A DNA stretch of 64,000 bases from Tuctoria greenei (taxonomy: Eukaryota > Streptophyta > Magnoliopsida > Poales > Poaceae). The position numbers and the translations under genes were made by a program. Of this stretch, positions 54,547 to 64,000 are shown one piece after another. Under the pieces are notes generated by a model. The model saw nothing but the letters and a program-made list of their open reading frames with translations, made no database searches and was not told the origin of the DNA. The stretch's first letter is position 1, and every line of letters starts with the position of its first letter. The stretch is taken from positions 150,611,196 through 150,675,195 of the forward strand of contig JAYESD010000005.1 of NCBI GenBank assembly GCA_036927565.1, read 5' to 3'.

Positions 54547-55638
54547 TACTCCTACTTGGATTCAACCAAAACATTCCATAACTGCTCAAGACTCTTCGAT
54601 ACACATATAGAAGCAATTTTAAGACTTCCGAACACCTTAGGAACGTCTCAAACATTCCTATCACAACTTAACTTCGTGACCAACATGAAATCTAACCATA
54701 ACCAACTCAAAACTTTCCATAAACAAACCATAACCACCTCAGTTGAAGCCCGATGCATAATCTAGCCAGTTGCACCTTTTCGACCATTTCTTCATGTCCA
54801 TAACTCTTTATCACACCTTGGAACAATGTTGCTACGTCCATGCACCCCTTGCACATGTGCAAACACCTTCCAACGATATCCATGATACCTTCATGGACAT
54901 TGTTCTTGACTCAAACATGTTGTGTGACCTCCGATCAACTAAACCACAATTCCTCTCGAACTTGGTTGTTTAACCTCATCTTCTTTCTAAGATTAGTTCC
55001 ATGGATCACCATCACCAGCCATGTCTTGACACCAAGCAACACCTGCACATGAAGAAACAAGCAATTCTTCTGACCACAAGTCCTCGACTTGACTCACATT
55101 ACTCCAAAAACCACAACACCTTATGTGAGCATCTCACATAAGCATGTTGCAAATGTAGCAAAATATTATCCACCATGATCAGCCAAAACGGATCAAAAAA
55201 TTAGTAAAAGAATACTAAGTAAACTTCCCATAAGGCGAAAAGCGTGTTTTAAATATTGCAAGTTAAAAAAATAATAGCTGCACGATTACTTCAGCACGTA
55301 GAATGTTCGGACAGTTCAAACAGTTGCTGTGCATTACAAAAGGTAACGTTCGGACACTCCAAAGTGAAAACACGTGTAGCTCGTGTGCAAGAAAAGTTCG
55401 GACAGTCCGAGAACCGGGCTATCACCGGGTGGCCAACACATCCATGTGTGACTGCAACCCACTCGGGTTCGTTTTCTCTCGAGCTCCTGTGGTCAGGTGG
55501 TCAATGCATCCAGGTGTGACTGCAGCCCACTCGGGTTCAATTTGTCTCGACCTCCTATGGTCTTCTATACTCAAAACTTTGCATCATAACCCTCAGATTT
55601 AGCCTATTTGCCAATGTATTCAGCACCTAGTTCTAACA
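54547..55638 (-). repeat. 3' LTR of copia D (left part missing)
   Basis: Matches the copia E LTR in its first 650 bp (CTCAAGACTCTT, AAGACTTCCRAACACCTTAGG, TTGTTCTTGA and so on), then differs. Ends CTAGTTCTAACA beside the polypurine stretch AAGGGAGAGGT (minus strand, 55639-55650). Confidence 0.8.
55428..55562 (-). repeat. 68-bp tandem duplication in copia D LTR
   Basis: 55428-55495 and 55496-55562 share GGTGGnCAAnrCATCCA, GTGTGACTGCArCCCACTCG and CTCCTrTGGTC. Absent from the related LTR of copia E. Confidence 0.85.
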
Positions 55639-55944
55639 ACCTCTCCCTTGATGAATGCATTGGCAACACCACTACAAAACCAAACATTTAGTGTAAGTAA
55701 GAAAGTTCAATCATGACCAGATTTAGTGTAAGTAGTCATTCTATTTAGTTGTCATGGCAAAAACTATAAAATGTATAACATGAGTAATGTATTAAGAACT
55801 CTCAGTATGTAAAAGGAATCACAAAGTCATATATGTATGAAACATTTGTGCTCATATGATTTTTTAATTTTAGATTCATACATAGCTTCCCAAGGTGCAA
55901 AAACTCTCCCTCAATTTAAACCATGAGGATGCATAACCCCTATT

Positions 55945-56344
55945 CACCACTAATGAAAGAAAAACGAGTAAAATTCAAAGGTCTTGTAAAAAATATCAGC
56001 CAATTGATGTTCGGTATCTACGTGGTGAAGCACGATGTTTCCTTTTTCTGCATTATCCCAAAGAAAGTGATACCTAATGTCAATGTGTTTTGTTCTAGAG
56101 TGTTGCATGGGCTTTTTAGCAAAGAAAATGGCACTAGTGTTGTCTCAAAACAACGGAACACTATCTAAATCAACCTCATAGTCCTTAAGTATTTGAACAA
56201 TATAAAGAATTTGTGAGCATGCACTAGCAGCAACTAGGTATTCAGATTCGGCTGTGGATTGTGCAGTTGAACATTGTTTTCTAGAGGACCAAGCAACAAG
56301 AGAATTACCAAGAAAATGACAAGTTTTGATGTTTCTTACGTCAC
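55945..56344 (-). pseudogene. RNase H C-terminus of copia D
   Basis: Minus strand: SLVAWSSRKQCSTAQSTAES-EYLVAASACSQILYIVQIL, then after a stop DNTSAIFFAKKPMQHSRTKH-IDIRYHFL and ADIF. This is the conserved end of copia RNase H (SSRKQ, STAESEY, DN.SAI, HSRTKHIDIRYHF). The upstream part lies beyond the Athila insertion and outside the window. Confidence 0.9.
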
Positions 56345-57879
56345 TGATAAAAATCCGCAAACGCACGGAAACTATCAAAGTAGCATTTTCCCTTAAAGGG
56401 TATTCCCAAGAGTGTCATTTATATTTTCCCAAAGAAAGGCTAAGTGGAAGTAAAGCAATCATCAAATAAAGAGGGTAGATTTGTCTAGGTAGGGTTCTAT
56501 TGAGGACAGGTAATAGATATGTGGAGATAATGTGATACACGCAAGAGCATCCAATTCTAAGGGGGGTAAATGGGTCAAAGAGGGTTTAGGCTAAGAGATA
56601 GGGAGTTACTCCTACAATGCTTCTAGTATACATATACATAGCCTAATAATGAACATGTCAATGGTGAATTCTTATGCTAAGTTGTTCAACACATCGGGCA
56701 CGGGGTTACCCCTAGCAATACTAGGATGACTCTCGCAAAGAGATTGTGACATAGCCGAACGTGGAGGATTACAAGGACCGATAGGTCTGTCATCACCTAC
56801 TGCCTACCTCGTCTACGAGACACCCAACTCTACTTAACTATCCTAGCACCATGCTAGGATATTAAGTAAATACATTACGAGCCGCGACACAAGCCATCCT
56901 AAGGCAATGACTAATCTAAACAACATTGAACCAATGTTGGATCATAGCATAAGTTATTCATATTAACATGGTTATGTCATATTTAAGTAGACTATTGTGG
57001 GGGTTTGTCGTGTTTATGATGATATAATGAGAATGATATGGCATAATCATAAATACTACTACTACCACATACATGGAATCCACAATCAAACAACGAACAC
57101 TTCATCCAAGTATATGAATGAAATAATACTAAAGATAGAATCTTTATTAAGAACAAAGTCAAAAGTACAAATAGGAATATGAGAGTCATACCATTCCCAA
57201 TTTGAAATTGGGAAGTGAGAGACTCCTCCTACTCCTTCCTAACTTGGACTAAGGACTAGAGAATCTTCTCTCTACAGCTTAAACTCCTCTAAACCGATGG
57301 AGAATAGTGGATACAATAGAATGAATACTCAAGTGGTGTGTGTGTGTAAAGTGAGGGTAGGAGGTCCTATTTATAGGTGGAGAAGGGTCGGTTCCCGCCA
57401 CCAAAAGCGCGCAAATCAGTCATGATCATCTTCAGGAAGCCGGGGGGAGCCAACACTTGTCGATTGACCGAGTTTGGCGCCAGGACCTAGTTGGCCGACT
57501 AGGAGGGTTAGCCGACCTGGTCACGGCTCTGTTAGGGTTGTGTTTTCCCCAAGTCCCTAACAGGTGGGTCCCCTTTACTGATATAGGTGATACACCGTTC
57601 GATGGCCTCAGATGATTCTATTTGTGGGCCCTTTGATCCATGTGGTGCCATATGTCGGTGCTTGATTTGCTGCGGTGCTTGATTTGCTGGGATGATATTT
57701 TATAGGATTGCCCCCCCCTCTTTTAACTCAATTCCTACATAAATTGCCTGCATGCACTATTTCTCCAAGGACAAGTGGAAATAGCTTAAATGGAAAGTTG
57801 ATGTGTGCAAGAAATGATGTTGCCTTCATATAATTGAGTTATATTGACAGATGAAATTGGTATATAACAACCGTCAACA
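56345..57879 (-). repeat. 3' LTR of Athila-like element
   Basis: 1535 bp, TGATAAAAATCCGC...ACCGTCAACA on the plus strand (TG...CA). TATA-like CTATTTATA (minus TATAAATAG) at 57367-57375. The left neighbour is copia RNase H sequence and the right neighbour a polypurine tract. Confidence 0.82.
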
Positions 57880-57893
57880 AACTCCCCCAATCT
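57880..57893 (-). other. Polypurine tract of Athila-like element
   Basis: Minus strand GATTGGGGGAGTT next to the LTR start. Confidence 0.85.
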
Positions 57894-59192
57894 TATCCCT
57901 TGCTCGTCCCGAGCAAGGTCAAGTCTTTAGCTTGATGATCAGGATTGCTACAATATTCTATTTTTCAAAAGTACTATGTGCACAACAAAATACTCTACCT
58001 AGTATTGCAAAAATTTGCATGGTACTTCACCCATCTAAAGTCATTATGGGGCTTATGCCTTCTCCTATTCATGGGTGGTTGAAAGATAGAACAACAAAAT
58101 GGAACAAGCATACCCTAGAGATCAAGTTCCACTCAAATTCTGGAGAGTTCAATTCAGATTTTAAGTACTGCAAATTGATTCTCTCAATCACTCCTTTGTC
58201 TGTAGTGGAAATATTTCCTCACCAAGGCATTTTGCCTAAACTCATCCTACCACTAAATAAGGCTTGTATTTGGAGCTTGGTAGGGAATGTAGTTGGCACA
58301 TTTGCAACACAAATTATTGTTAAGTCAAAAAAGCCAAGCCTTAGGAGAAATCAATTCAAAACTATTTGATTCAAGACTTGCGCGTGTGTGATGGAGTGGA
58401 AGTGGATGTGGATGTTTGAGATGACTCCTATATATGTACACTCTCTTACTTTGCGGGGATGAAACATGGCTACTTTTCTTCTTCTCTTTCTTTTTTTTTC
58501 TCATGCTTATGATGTAATTATGCATTTTCTTTTTCTTTTTTCTTATAGCCATGTCTACTACTCCCTTTTTATGCAATAAAATTGGAGAGAGTACTAATCA
58601 TGAAGGGTATGGAGTTTCTCTTTTTTATTGTGGAATGATGGTATGATGGAATTTTGCTTACTTCTAGTGTAGAAGTATAGGATGTGCAAGAGAAGTCTTG
58701 AATTCAAAATGAAATGAATGAATTCTCACATAGGTCTATACAATTTTGACTAAGCTCAATATGAAGACAAATAGCATATTCATAAGGTCTATCAATGTAA
58801 AAATATCATATGGCTTTGGTAGGTATTTCCAATCAAATGAGAGTAACTTAAATCTTTTTTTTTCTCCGGAAAACTAAGTTTCACTGTCACATTAGAAATA
58901 GCAGCTCTATCAATGTATCATATCTCACAACAACATAGAATTGGATTAAGCCTTTGCTACCACAATTTCTAAATCAAGGCAAAAGTAATTTTCAGCCAAT
59001 AAAAGCAATATTCTGGAGAGTACTAAGTTGTAAACTAGGGACTTAGGAAAATTAAAACAGAGCAACTATTTATCAATTCATCTATGTGACTTCTTAACCA
59101 TTCGTACCACATATCTTTTATTTTATTTGAAAACAAATCTACTCTACTTTTTTGTATGCAAGGTGAATGGTGGATGAATGGAAAATAAATAT
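57894..59192 (-). other. Long 3' non-coding region of Athila-like element
   Basis: About 1.3 kb, AT-rich, with homopolymer runs, and no coding match on the element strand. A plus-strand open frame (57851-58369) begins inside the LTR and has no recognisable domain. Confidence 0.5.
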
Positions 59193-60890
59193 CAAGGGGT
59201 GTGATACAATTTACCTCGAGTGGGGGTCCTCCCACAAGCTTGTTCTTCAACCACCTCCATGATGAGGGTTGAATCCTTGAAGACGAAAGTATACCGAGAG
59301 ATCGGCATGTTGTTGTTGTGTCGTGCAGTTGAAGTTGGTGAATTGAGCATCCATGTGTTGTTGCCAATCTTGGGTACCTTGAACATGCTCTTGGAGAGTG
59401 TTGTAGATGTCACCTGTTCTCACTTCAAGGTCTTCCATACGTATAGTGAGATCTGTCATTCCTTGGCTCTAGTTATGATGACTTCTAGCCGAAGAGGAAT
59501 GGCATCTTCTCATTGATGTTGGAGGCAAGCTGGTAGAGCCTGAGGTGGATACGGGTGGCTCCCACGCAGCACCCGGCTATCCATGCCAAGACGGACCTTC
59601 GGTCTCATACGATAAAGGTTGAGTCCATCCGGGTGCATCACCCATCGGGTTCTCATCCTCTTCGTACTCATGGACCATCGAGGTTGTTGGAGGAATGGCC
59701 GCTCTCCTTGCATGGCTTCTAGTTACCCTACCAAAGACATTACTTCTTTGAGCTTCCTCGATGGGAAGAAAATTAATGATTAGCCTCTGACATTTATACA
59801 AATGATAATCTGGATTAGGTAACCGAATTTCGTTGACAAACCATGGATAACAAAATATCAAAGAGCCATCTTGGTCATGCTTAAGGGTACGTCCTTGCAC
59901 TAGATTATCTTCATTAATTAATTCAAATAAGAATATTCTAGTGCTCCTACCCTAGTAGCAATACGGGTAATCAATGAAGTGCATTCAATTGGCCTTGTCC
60001 TTCAAATGTAATCAAACCATTGTGTCATCATGGCAATAACTGGAGGAACTTTTATTTTTTTAATCATGGGAAATAAAATTTTTAGCTCATCATCACACAC
60101 TATTCTAACATCTCCTCTAGGGAACATAGTCATAGCTACCCATCTATGCGTGAAGTGTAAAGTAGGGTTGTGTAAGTGGCTATTCCTAAGAGCACTACAT
60201 CTGACCTCACTAGTCAATTCATGCTAGAAACGTTGTTTGTTAAACATAGGCAAAGTGTCTAAACCTAGCAAAAAACATTATGGAAGCCTAGGATTTCACT
60301 TAGTTCTTTCCATAGGATGTTGTATTTTTTTTGAAATAATCGAAAAGAAATACCATCAGATCCTATTTTGAGGGTGCAAAGGAATTGCATGGAGAGAAGG
60401 TGTAAACCTCTCTCCTCTACGCGAGCAAAATTTTCCCATCATAGTGCACGACAAATGGAAAAGAATTCGGAGTCCATACCTATTTTGGAGATCAAATCCG
60501 GATCATAAGCTTTCCTATGAGAAAACTCACGATCTTGGAGGAACTTGCGTGCTTGATATTCAACTTCACTTTGTATGTTGAGGTTGTCGTAGTGGAGAAT
60601 TTGTCGCGGCTTGCTCATTTCACCCTGGGAGTGTCCTCACATACACTCCTCCTCCATGAACTTGGTGTAACCGAGGAGGGGCGTGCACTTGAGTCTCCAC
60701 AATTGCTTGAGCTTGCAGCCTCCGTCCTCTTCGCAAACAACCGCTTCATTCCTTTCATGGCCACAACAAGCAAGAACACAACAAAGCAAAAATCAAAAGA
60801 GGTGATGTTAGTGAAAGCAGAACACCGGACGAATTTTCCCTTTAAGAACTTGAGAGAAAATTGCAAATGCAATCAAAAGAAAATATTTTT
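59193..60890 (-). pseudogene. Env-like (third ORF) gene of Athila-like element
   Basis: In order on the minus strand: a Ser-rich start (60872 downward, MKGMKRLFAKRTEAASSSN), REFSHRKAYDPDLISKIGM, FLCTLKIGSDGISFRLF, MTSEVRCSALRNSHLHNPTL-HFTHRWVAMTMFPR, LFPMIKKIKVPPVIAMMTQW, LIFCYPWFVNEIRLPNPDYH, and a C-terminal helical part (MTDLTIRMEDLEVRTGDIYN). This is the plant-specific protein after pol in grass Athila elements, called env-like by position; its role is unproven. Stops and frameshifts near 59460, 59900, 60240 and 60510 make it non-functional. Confidence 0.75.
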
Positions 60891-61424
60891 AGGTTGGATT
60901 TGAGAATGAGTGCTTCAATGAAGATCAATAAAAATAATATGAGCATGAGTGACACTCCCCAATAAAAATAATATGGTAGGTGTGAAATGCAGTGAAGTGT
61001 GAAGAGGAGTGCTCCTCATGGCCACCATTTATAGTGTACACTCCACAACAGTCACAAGGGAATCAAATGTAGCAATTGGAGGAGAGAAAGGCAAAATGGC
61101 TCTTTCCTCTAGTTGGCCGAACTAAAATTTGGGCCCCCTGTTCTGTTCCCCCTTTTGGCATGTGGCTCCCCAACAGCTATAAACTAGCACGTTGGTTAAA
61201 TGCCACATTTGCAGCTCAGAAAAATTGTTTTCGAATCAAAACCCTTTTTCATAATACAACAATTTCCTTTTTCATGAAAAATAAATAAATGAAAAATAGT
61301 AGTTGAGAATATAATATTCTAAACATGATGGGAAACCTCAAATATGCAGTGGGAAAAATCAAACTAAGTGAGGGAAAAATGAAGAGAAAAGAAAAATCAA
61401 AGAGAAGATAACTACCAATTTAAC
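60891..61424 (-). other. Non-coding gap where Athila RT-integrase would be expected
   Basis: 530 bp of AT-rich sequence with no RT, RNase H or integrase motif in any frame. A full Athila element would have roughly 3 kb of pol here. Confidence 0.7.
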
Positions 61425-62135
61425 CTATTGGGTAGGTCTCACCACTGTCTGATGAGACGGACGTTCCTCCTTCTTTATTTCTTGGCATGCGTGCCCAGGG
61501 GGATGGGCTCGGACAGCTTTTCTTGTTTCTTCCGCCATTCCCTCTTTCGCGGCTTGGTGGACTTGAACCTTCAAGAGGCCCAAACTTCTCCGTCTTCTTG
61601 GGGTGTCAGCGTGGACGATAAGACGGGTTCTCCGCATAGATTGTCTCCCTCATGAATGTGATGAGCGGATCCACCTTTGGATGTGTAACTTCGACCTCTT
61701 GAATTTTTTTAACATTTGGCCCATACTTGATATGAATCATGGAGCATTGCTCCAACTTTGGGCAAAAGTTAAACTTCTCCTCCTTGCCATTGATATGGAA
61801 GTGGATTTCTCCAGCTCCCACATCTATGTGAGCCTTCGTGGTGCTATGGAATGGGCACCCAAGAATGAGCGGCGTATCCTTCTCGACCTCCATGTAGACC
61901 ACCACGAAATCCACAAGTATGAAGCGGTTCTGGGTTTTCACCGAACGTCTTCAGCAAAAGCCGCTGGATAACAGACTTAAGAATCAGCCAGTTGGAGCTG
62001 CATTGGTGTTGGAGTAAGCTCTGTGAAGTTTAGTTTGTCAAATACCACCTTGGGCATCACACTTACACTTGCTCCAAGGTCACAAAGTGCCTTGTCGAAG
62101 TAGTGAGCCCCAATTGAGCAGGATACTGTAGGACA
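61425..62135 (-). pseudogene. Athila-type protease
   Basis: Minus strand: ALCDLGASVSVMPKVVFDKL (62120 to 62040; DLGAS is the Athila form of the retropepsin motif), then WISWWSTWRSRR in a broken frame. The 61606-61941 frame follows with FVVVYMEVEKDTPLILGCPF and HIDVGAGEIHFHINGKEEKF. A Lys/Arg/Pro-rich tail runs to a stop at 61425. Frames change near 61940. Confidence 0.82.
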
Positions 62136-62228
62136 TCAAGGGTCCTGCAGCCAGTTGACTTCTCGTAGAGAAATCATGTTGACATTTTCCATGGGATATT
62201 CAGGCTGTCTTGGCATCCTGCCATTCTC
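62136..62228 (-). pseudogene. Gag C-terminal fragment of Athila-like element
   Basis: Minus strand RMPRQPEYPMENVNMISLRE, the conserved Gag tail just before the Athila protease. The upstream part is cut off by the copia E LTR. Confidence 0.72.
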
Positions 62229-63975
62229 AGTAGGATCGAAGAGAACGTGTAAAGCTACTAGAGCGGGGGTGAATGGTAGATTAAAACGTTTCAATGGAAG
62301 CAACGAAAACACACCTTGGCAGAAAACCAATCTGTTAAAGAAACCGTGTGTGCGACTAATCCAAATGTGTTCAACTGTGACAAAACTAGTATAGATTGTA
62401 GAGAATCAAGTCACGAAGATGTCACAGCATGAATCACGAAAATCTGTCAAGAGAAACTCGTGTTACGATAGAAAGATCGAACAAAGGTCAATCTGTCCTA
62501 CCTGAGAAAAACAATTCTGGAACACTACAAAGAAACTTGTGTAGATCAGAAACCACAAATCCAATGACCGTGAAATTTTCACAGTTGATATAAATTAAGT
62601 TGTAAAGACAACCCAAAAAGAATCATGTCAATCAGATCTTTAAAACTCAAGTTATGATAAAACCACCGAAGAAAGATAGTGCTGTGCAGAAACTCGACGA
62701 GAAAAGTCTTGAAGAAAACTTGTCGGATGAACAAGGCACAAAAGCTCCTTTAGACTACAAATTTTATTGTTCAAAACTTCCAAGGAACAGCCCCAAAGTC
62801 GTGCACCATGACCTCTGGCCTCCCTTGCTTATATAACCAGCCCTTAGGCCAACCCAAACCTAACTAGGACTCTAATCCTACTCAATTCACGAATCGAAAC
62901 TTTCCAAAACTACTCAAGACTCTTTCATACGTAGATAGAAGCACTATTAAGACTTCCAAACACCTTAGGAACGTATCCTACATTCTTAAAATAATAAATT
63001 CGTGACCCACACGAAATCCTATCATAACCAACTCAAAACATTCCATATTTGAGTCAAACACGACTTAGCCGCAGCCTGAGTCCATAACCTAGTCTGTTGG
63101 ACCTTCTCACAAATTCTTTACGTCCAGATCTCTTCACCACGCCTAGGAACCATGTAGCCACGTCCATGCACTCCTTGCACACGTGTAAACATCTTCCAAC
63201 GATGTCCATGGTACCTTCATATGCATTGTTCTTGATTCAAACATGCTTCGCGACCTCCTGATCAACTCAACCACAATTCCTCCTGAACTTTGTTGTTGAA
63301 CCTCATCTTCTTCCTAAGACTAGTTCAATGGATCCCGTCACCGGCCATGTCTTGAACTCAAGCAACACCTGCACATGAATAAACAACCAATACTTTTGAG
63401 CACAAGTCCTCGACTTGACTCTCGTTAGTTCTGATAACCACAACACCTTATGTGAGCACCTCACATAAGTATGTTGCAGACATTAGCAAAACGATATAAA
63501 CCATAACCACCAAAACACACCAAAAACTTAATAAAAGAAAACTAAGCAAACATTCCATAATCCAAAAAGCGGGTTCAAAACATTGCAAATTAAAAGAAAA
63601 ACCACTACGATCAAGCTTTGAACCTTGCCAAAGCTAACCGTACCTTGAACTGGAGCTTACCAAAACTAACAGGATGTAGCGCCGGAACATACCAAAGCTA
63701 GCAGGACCTAGCGCCGGAGCTAACCAAAGCTAGTCGGACATAGCGCCAGAGCTTACCAAAGCTTGTCGGACCTAGAGCCGGAACTAACCAAATCTAGTCT
63801 GACGTAGACAAAGGAGTCAGACCTTAGCCAAAGAAAGTCAAACCTTACGTCGGACCTTGCCCGAGCTACCCAAAACAAGCCAGACTTGTCATTGGACCTT
63901 ATTAAAAAGGTGTTTTGGTAGTATTCAAAACTTTTATCGTCAAAGCCAATGTATTTAGCACACATAGGTCTCAAA
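62229..63975 (-). repeat. 3' LTR of copia E
   Basis: About 1.75 kb. The minus-strand end TTCGATCCTAC resembles the TTCGATCCTTACA end of the nested copia LTR. TATA box (minus TTATATAAG) at 62828-62836. It shares its U3 half with copia D. Confidence 0.75.
63650..63809 (-). repeat. Five tandem 32-bp units in copia E LTR
   Basis: Consecutive 32-bp units of the type CCGGAGCTAACCAAAGCTAG followed by TCGGACMTAGCG, at 63650, 63682, 63714, 63746 and 63778. They lie near the LTR start, upstream of the TATA box, and are absent from copia D. Confidence 0.88.
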
Positions 63976-64000
63976 ATCTCCGCCTTGATGAATGCATTGG

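Larger units (their letters stand above)
54547..56344 (-). mobile_element. Copia D: 3' LTR and RNase H tail
   Basis: Minus-strand copia fragment. The LTR part 54547-55638 resembles 62870-63975. The left end is cut by element C, and the internal part is cut at 56345 by the Athila-like element. Confidence 0.8.
56345..62228 (-). mobile_element. Athila-like element without RT or integrase
   Basis: Minus strand: gag C-terminus, Athila-type protease, a non-coding stretch, env-like gene, a second non-coding stretch, polypurine tract, 3' LTR. Nothing resembling RT, RNase H or integrase lies between protease and env-like gene. Its upstream part is interrupted at 62229 by copia E and continues outside the window. 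It inserted into copia D RNase H. Confidence 0.8.
62229..64000 (-). mobile_element. Copia E: 3' LTR and start of internal region
   Basis: Minus-strand LTR 62229-63975 inserted in Athila gag, followed by a polypurine stretch (63976-63988). The rest is outside the window. Confidence 0.78.

Noticed and set aside
55256..55602. ORFs in copia D LTR
   Set aside because: Arise from the 68-bp duplication, overlap each other in different frames and show no domain.
57851..58369. 172-residue plus-strand ORF in the Athila-like element
   Set aside because: Starts inside the LTR, crosses the polypurine tract, has no domain or repeat, and is antisense in AT-rich DNA where chance frames of this size occur.
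1..64000. CRISPR array, operon, or bacterial-type mobile system
   Set aside because: Repeats seen are LTRs, short palindromes and tandem units without spacer structure. Gene content is entirely plant retrotransposon.

Overview
The window looks like intergenic heterochromatin from a plant, most likely a grass. Essentially every base can be assigned to LTR retrotransposons nested in or abutting one another. I see no ordinary host gene, tRNA, rRNA or bacterial feature. The plant call rests on initiator-Met-tRNA primer sites, chromodomain Ty3/gypsy (Tekay/Del-like) polyproteins, a Tat-lineage element with an archaeal-type second RNase H and an antisense gene, an Athila-like element, and SIRE/Maximus-type copia elements. 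The grass call is inference from that mix.

Layout, left to right. (1) 1-10169, minus strand: element A, a young Tekay-like element. Its left LTR is cut by the window edge. Gag-pol is broken by only two TAG codons, and an intact extra ORF (ORF0) lies between primer site and gag. (2) 10170-21145, minus strand: a decayed Tat-lineage element into which A inserted. It carries a spliced antisense gene on the plus strand (10170-13034), hairpin repeats between the converging genes, gag, protease, RT, RNase H, second RNase H, integrase and an 841 bp LTR. (3) A fragment of another LTR (element X, 21283-21375 and 44650-44836), split by element B. (4) 21376-44649, plus strand: element B, a 23.3 kb Tekay-like element with 4.3 kb LTRs and a perfect CTTTT target duplication, degenerate gag-pol and a decayed ORF0. 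A SIRE-type copia element lacking RT/RNase H (28590-35455) sits inside it. (5) 44837-54546, minus strand: element C, a third, badly decayed Tekay-like element with a truncated 3' LTR and remnants of ORF0. (6) 54547-56344, minus strand: a copia LTR and RNase H tail (copia D). (7) 56345-62228, minus strand: an Athila-like element inserted into D, with LTR, env-like gene, protease and gag end but no RT or integrase. (8) 62229-64000, minus strand: a copia LTR (copia E) inserted into the Athila gag and running out of the window.

The most interesting signal is ORF0. Elements A, B and C each carry, in the same place between primer site and gag, what appears to be the same gene: a globular domain, followed in A and B by a coiled coil and an acidic EEEDPE tail. 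I cannot assign it to any family. Second come the Tat element's antisense spliced gene with six exact-period 10-residue repeats, its paired hairpins, and a palindromic in-frame expansion inside its RNase H. All alignments were made by eye; positions of frameshifts are approximate.
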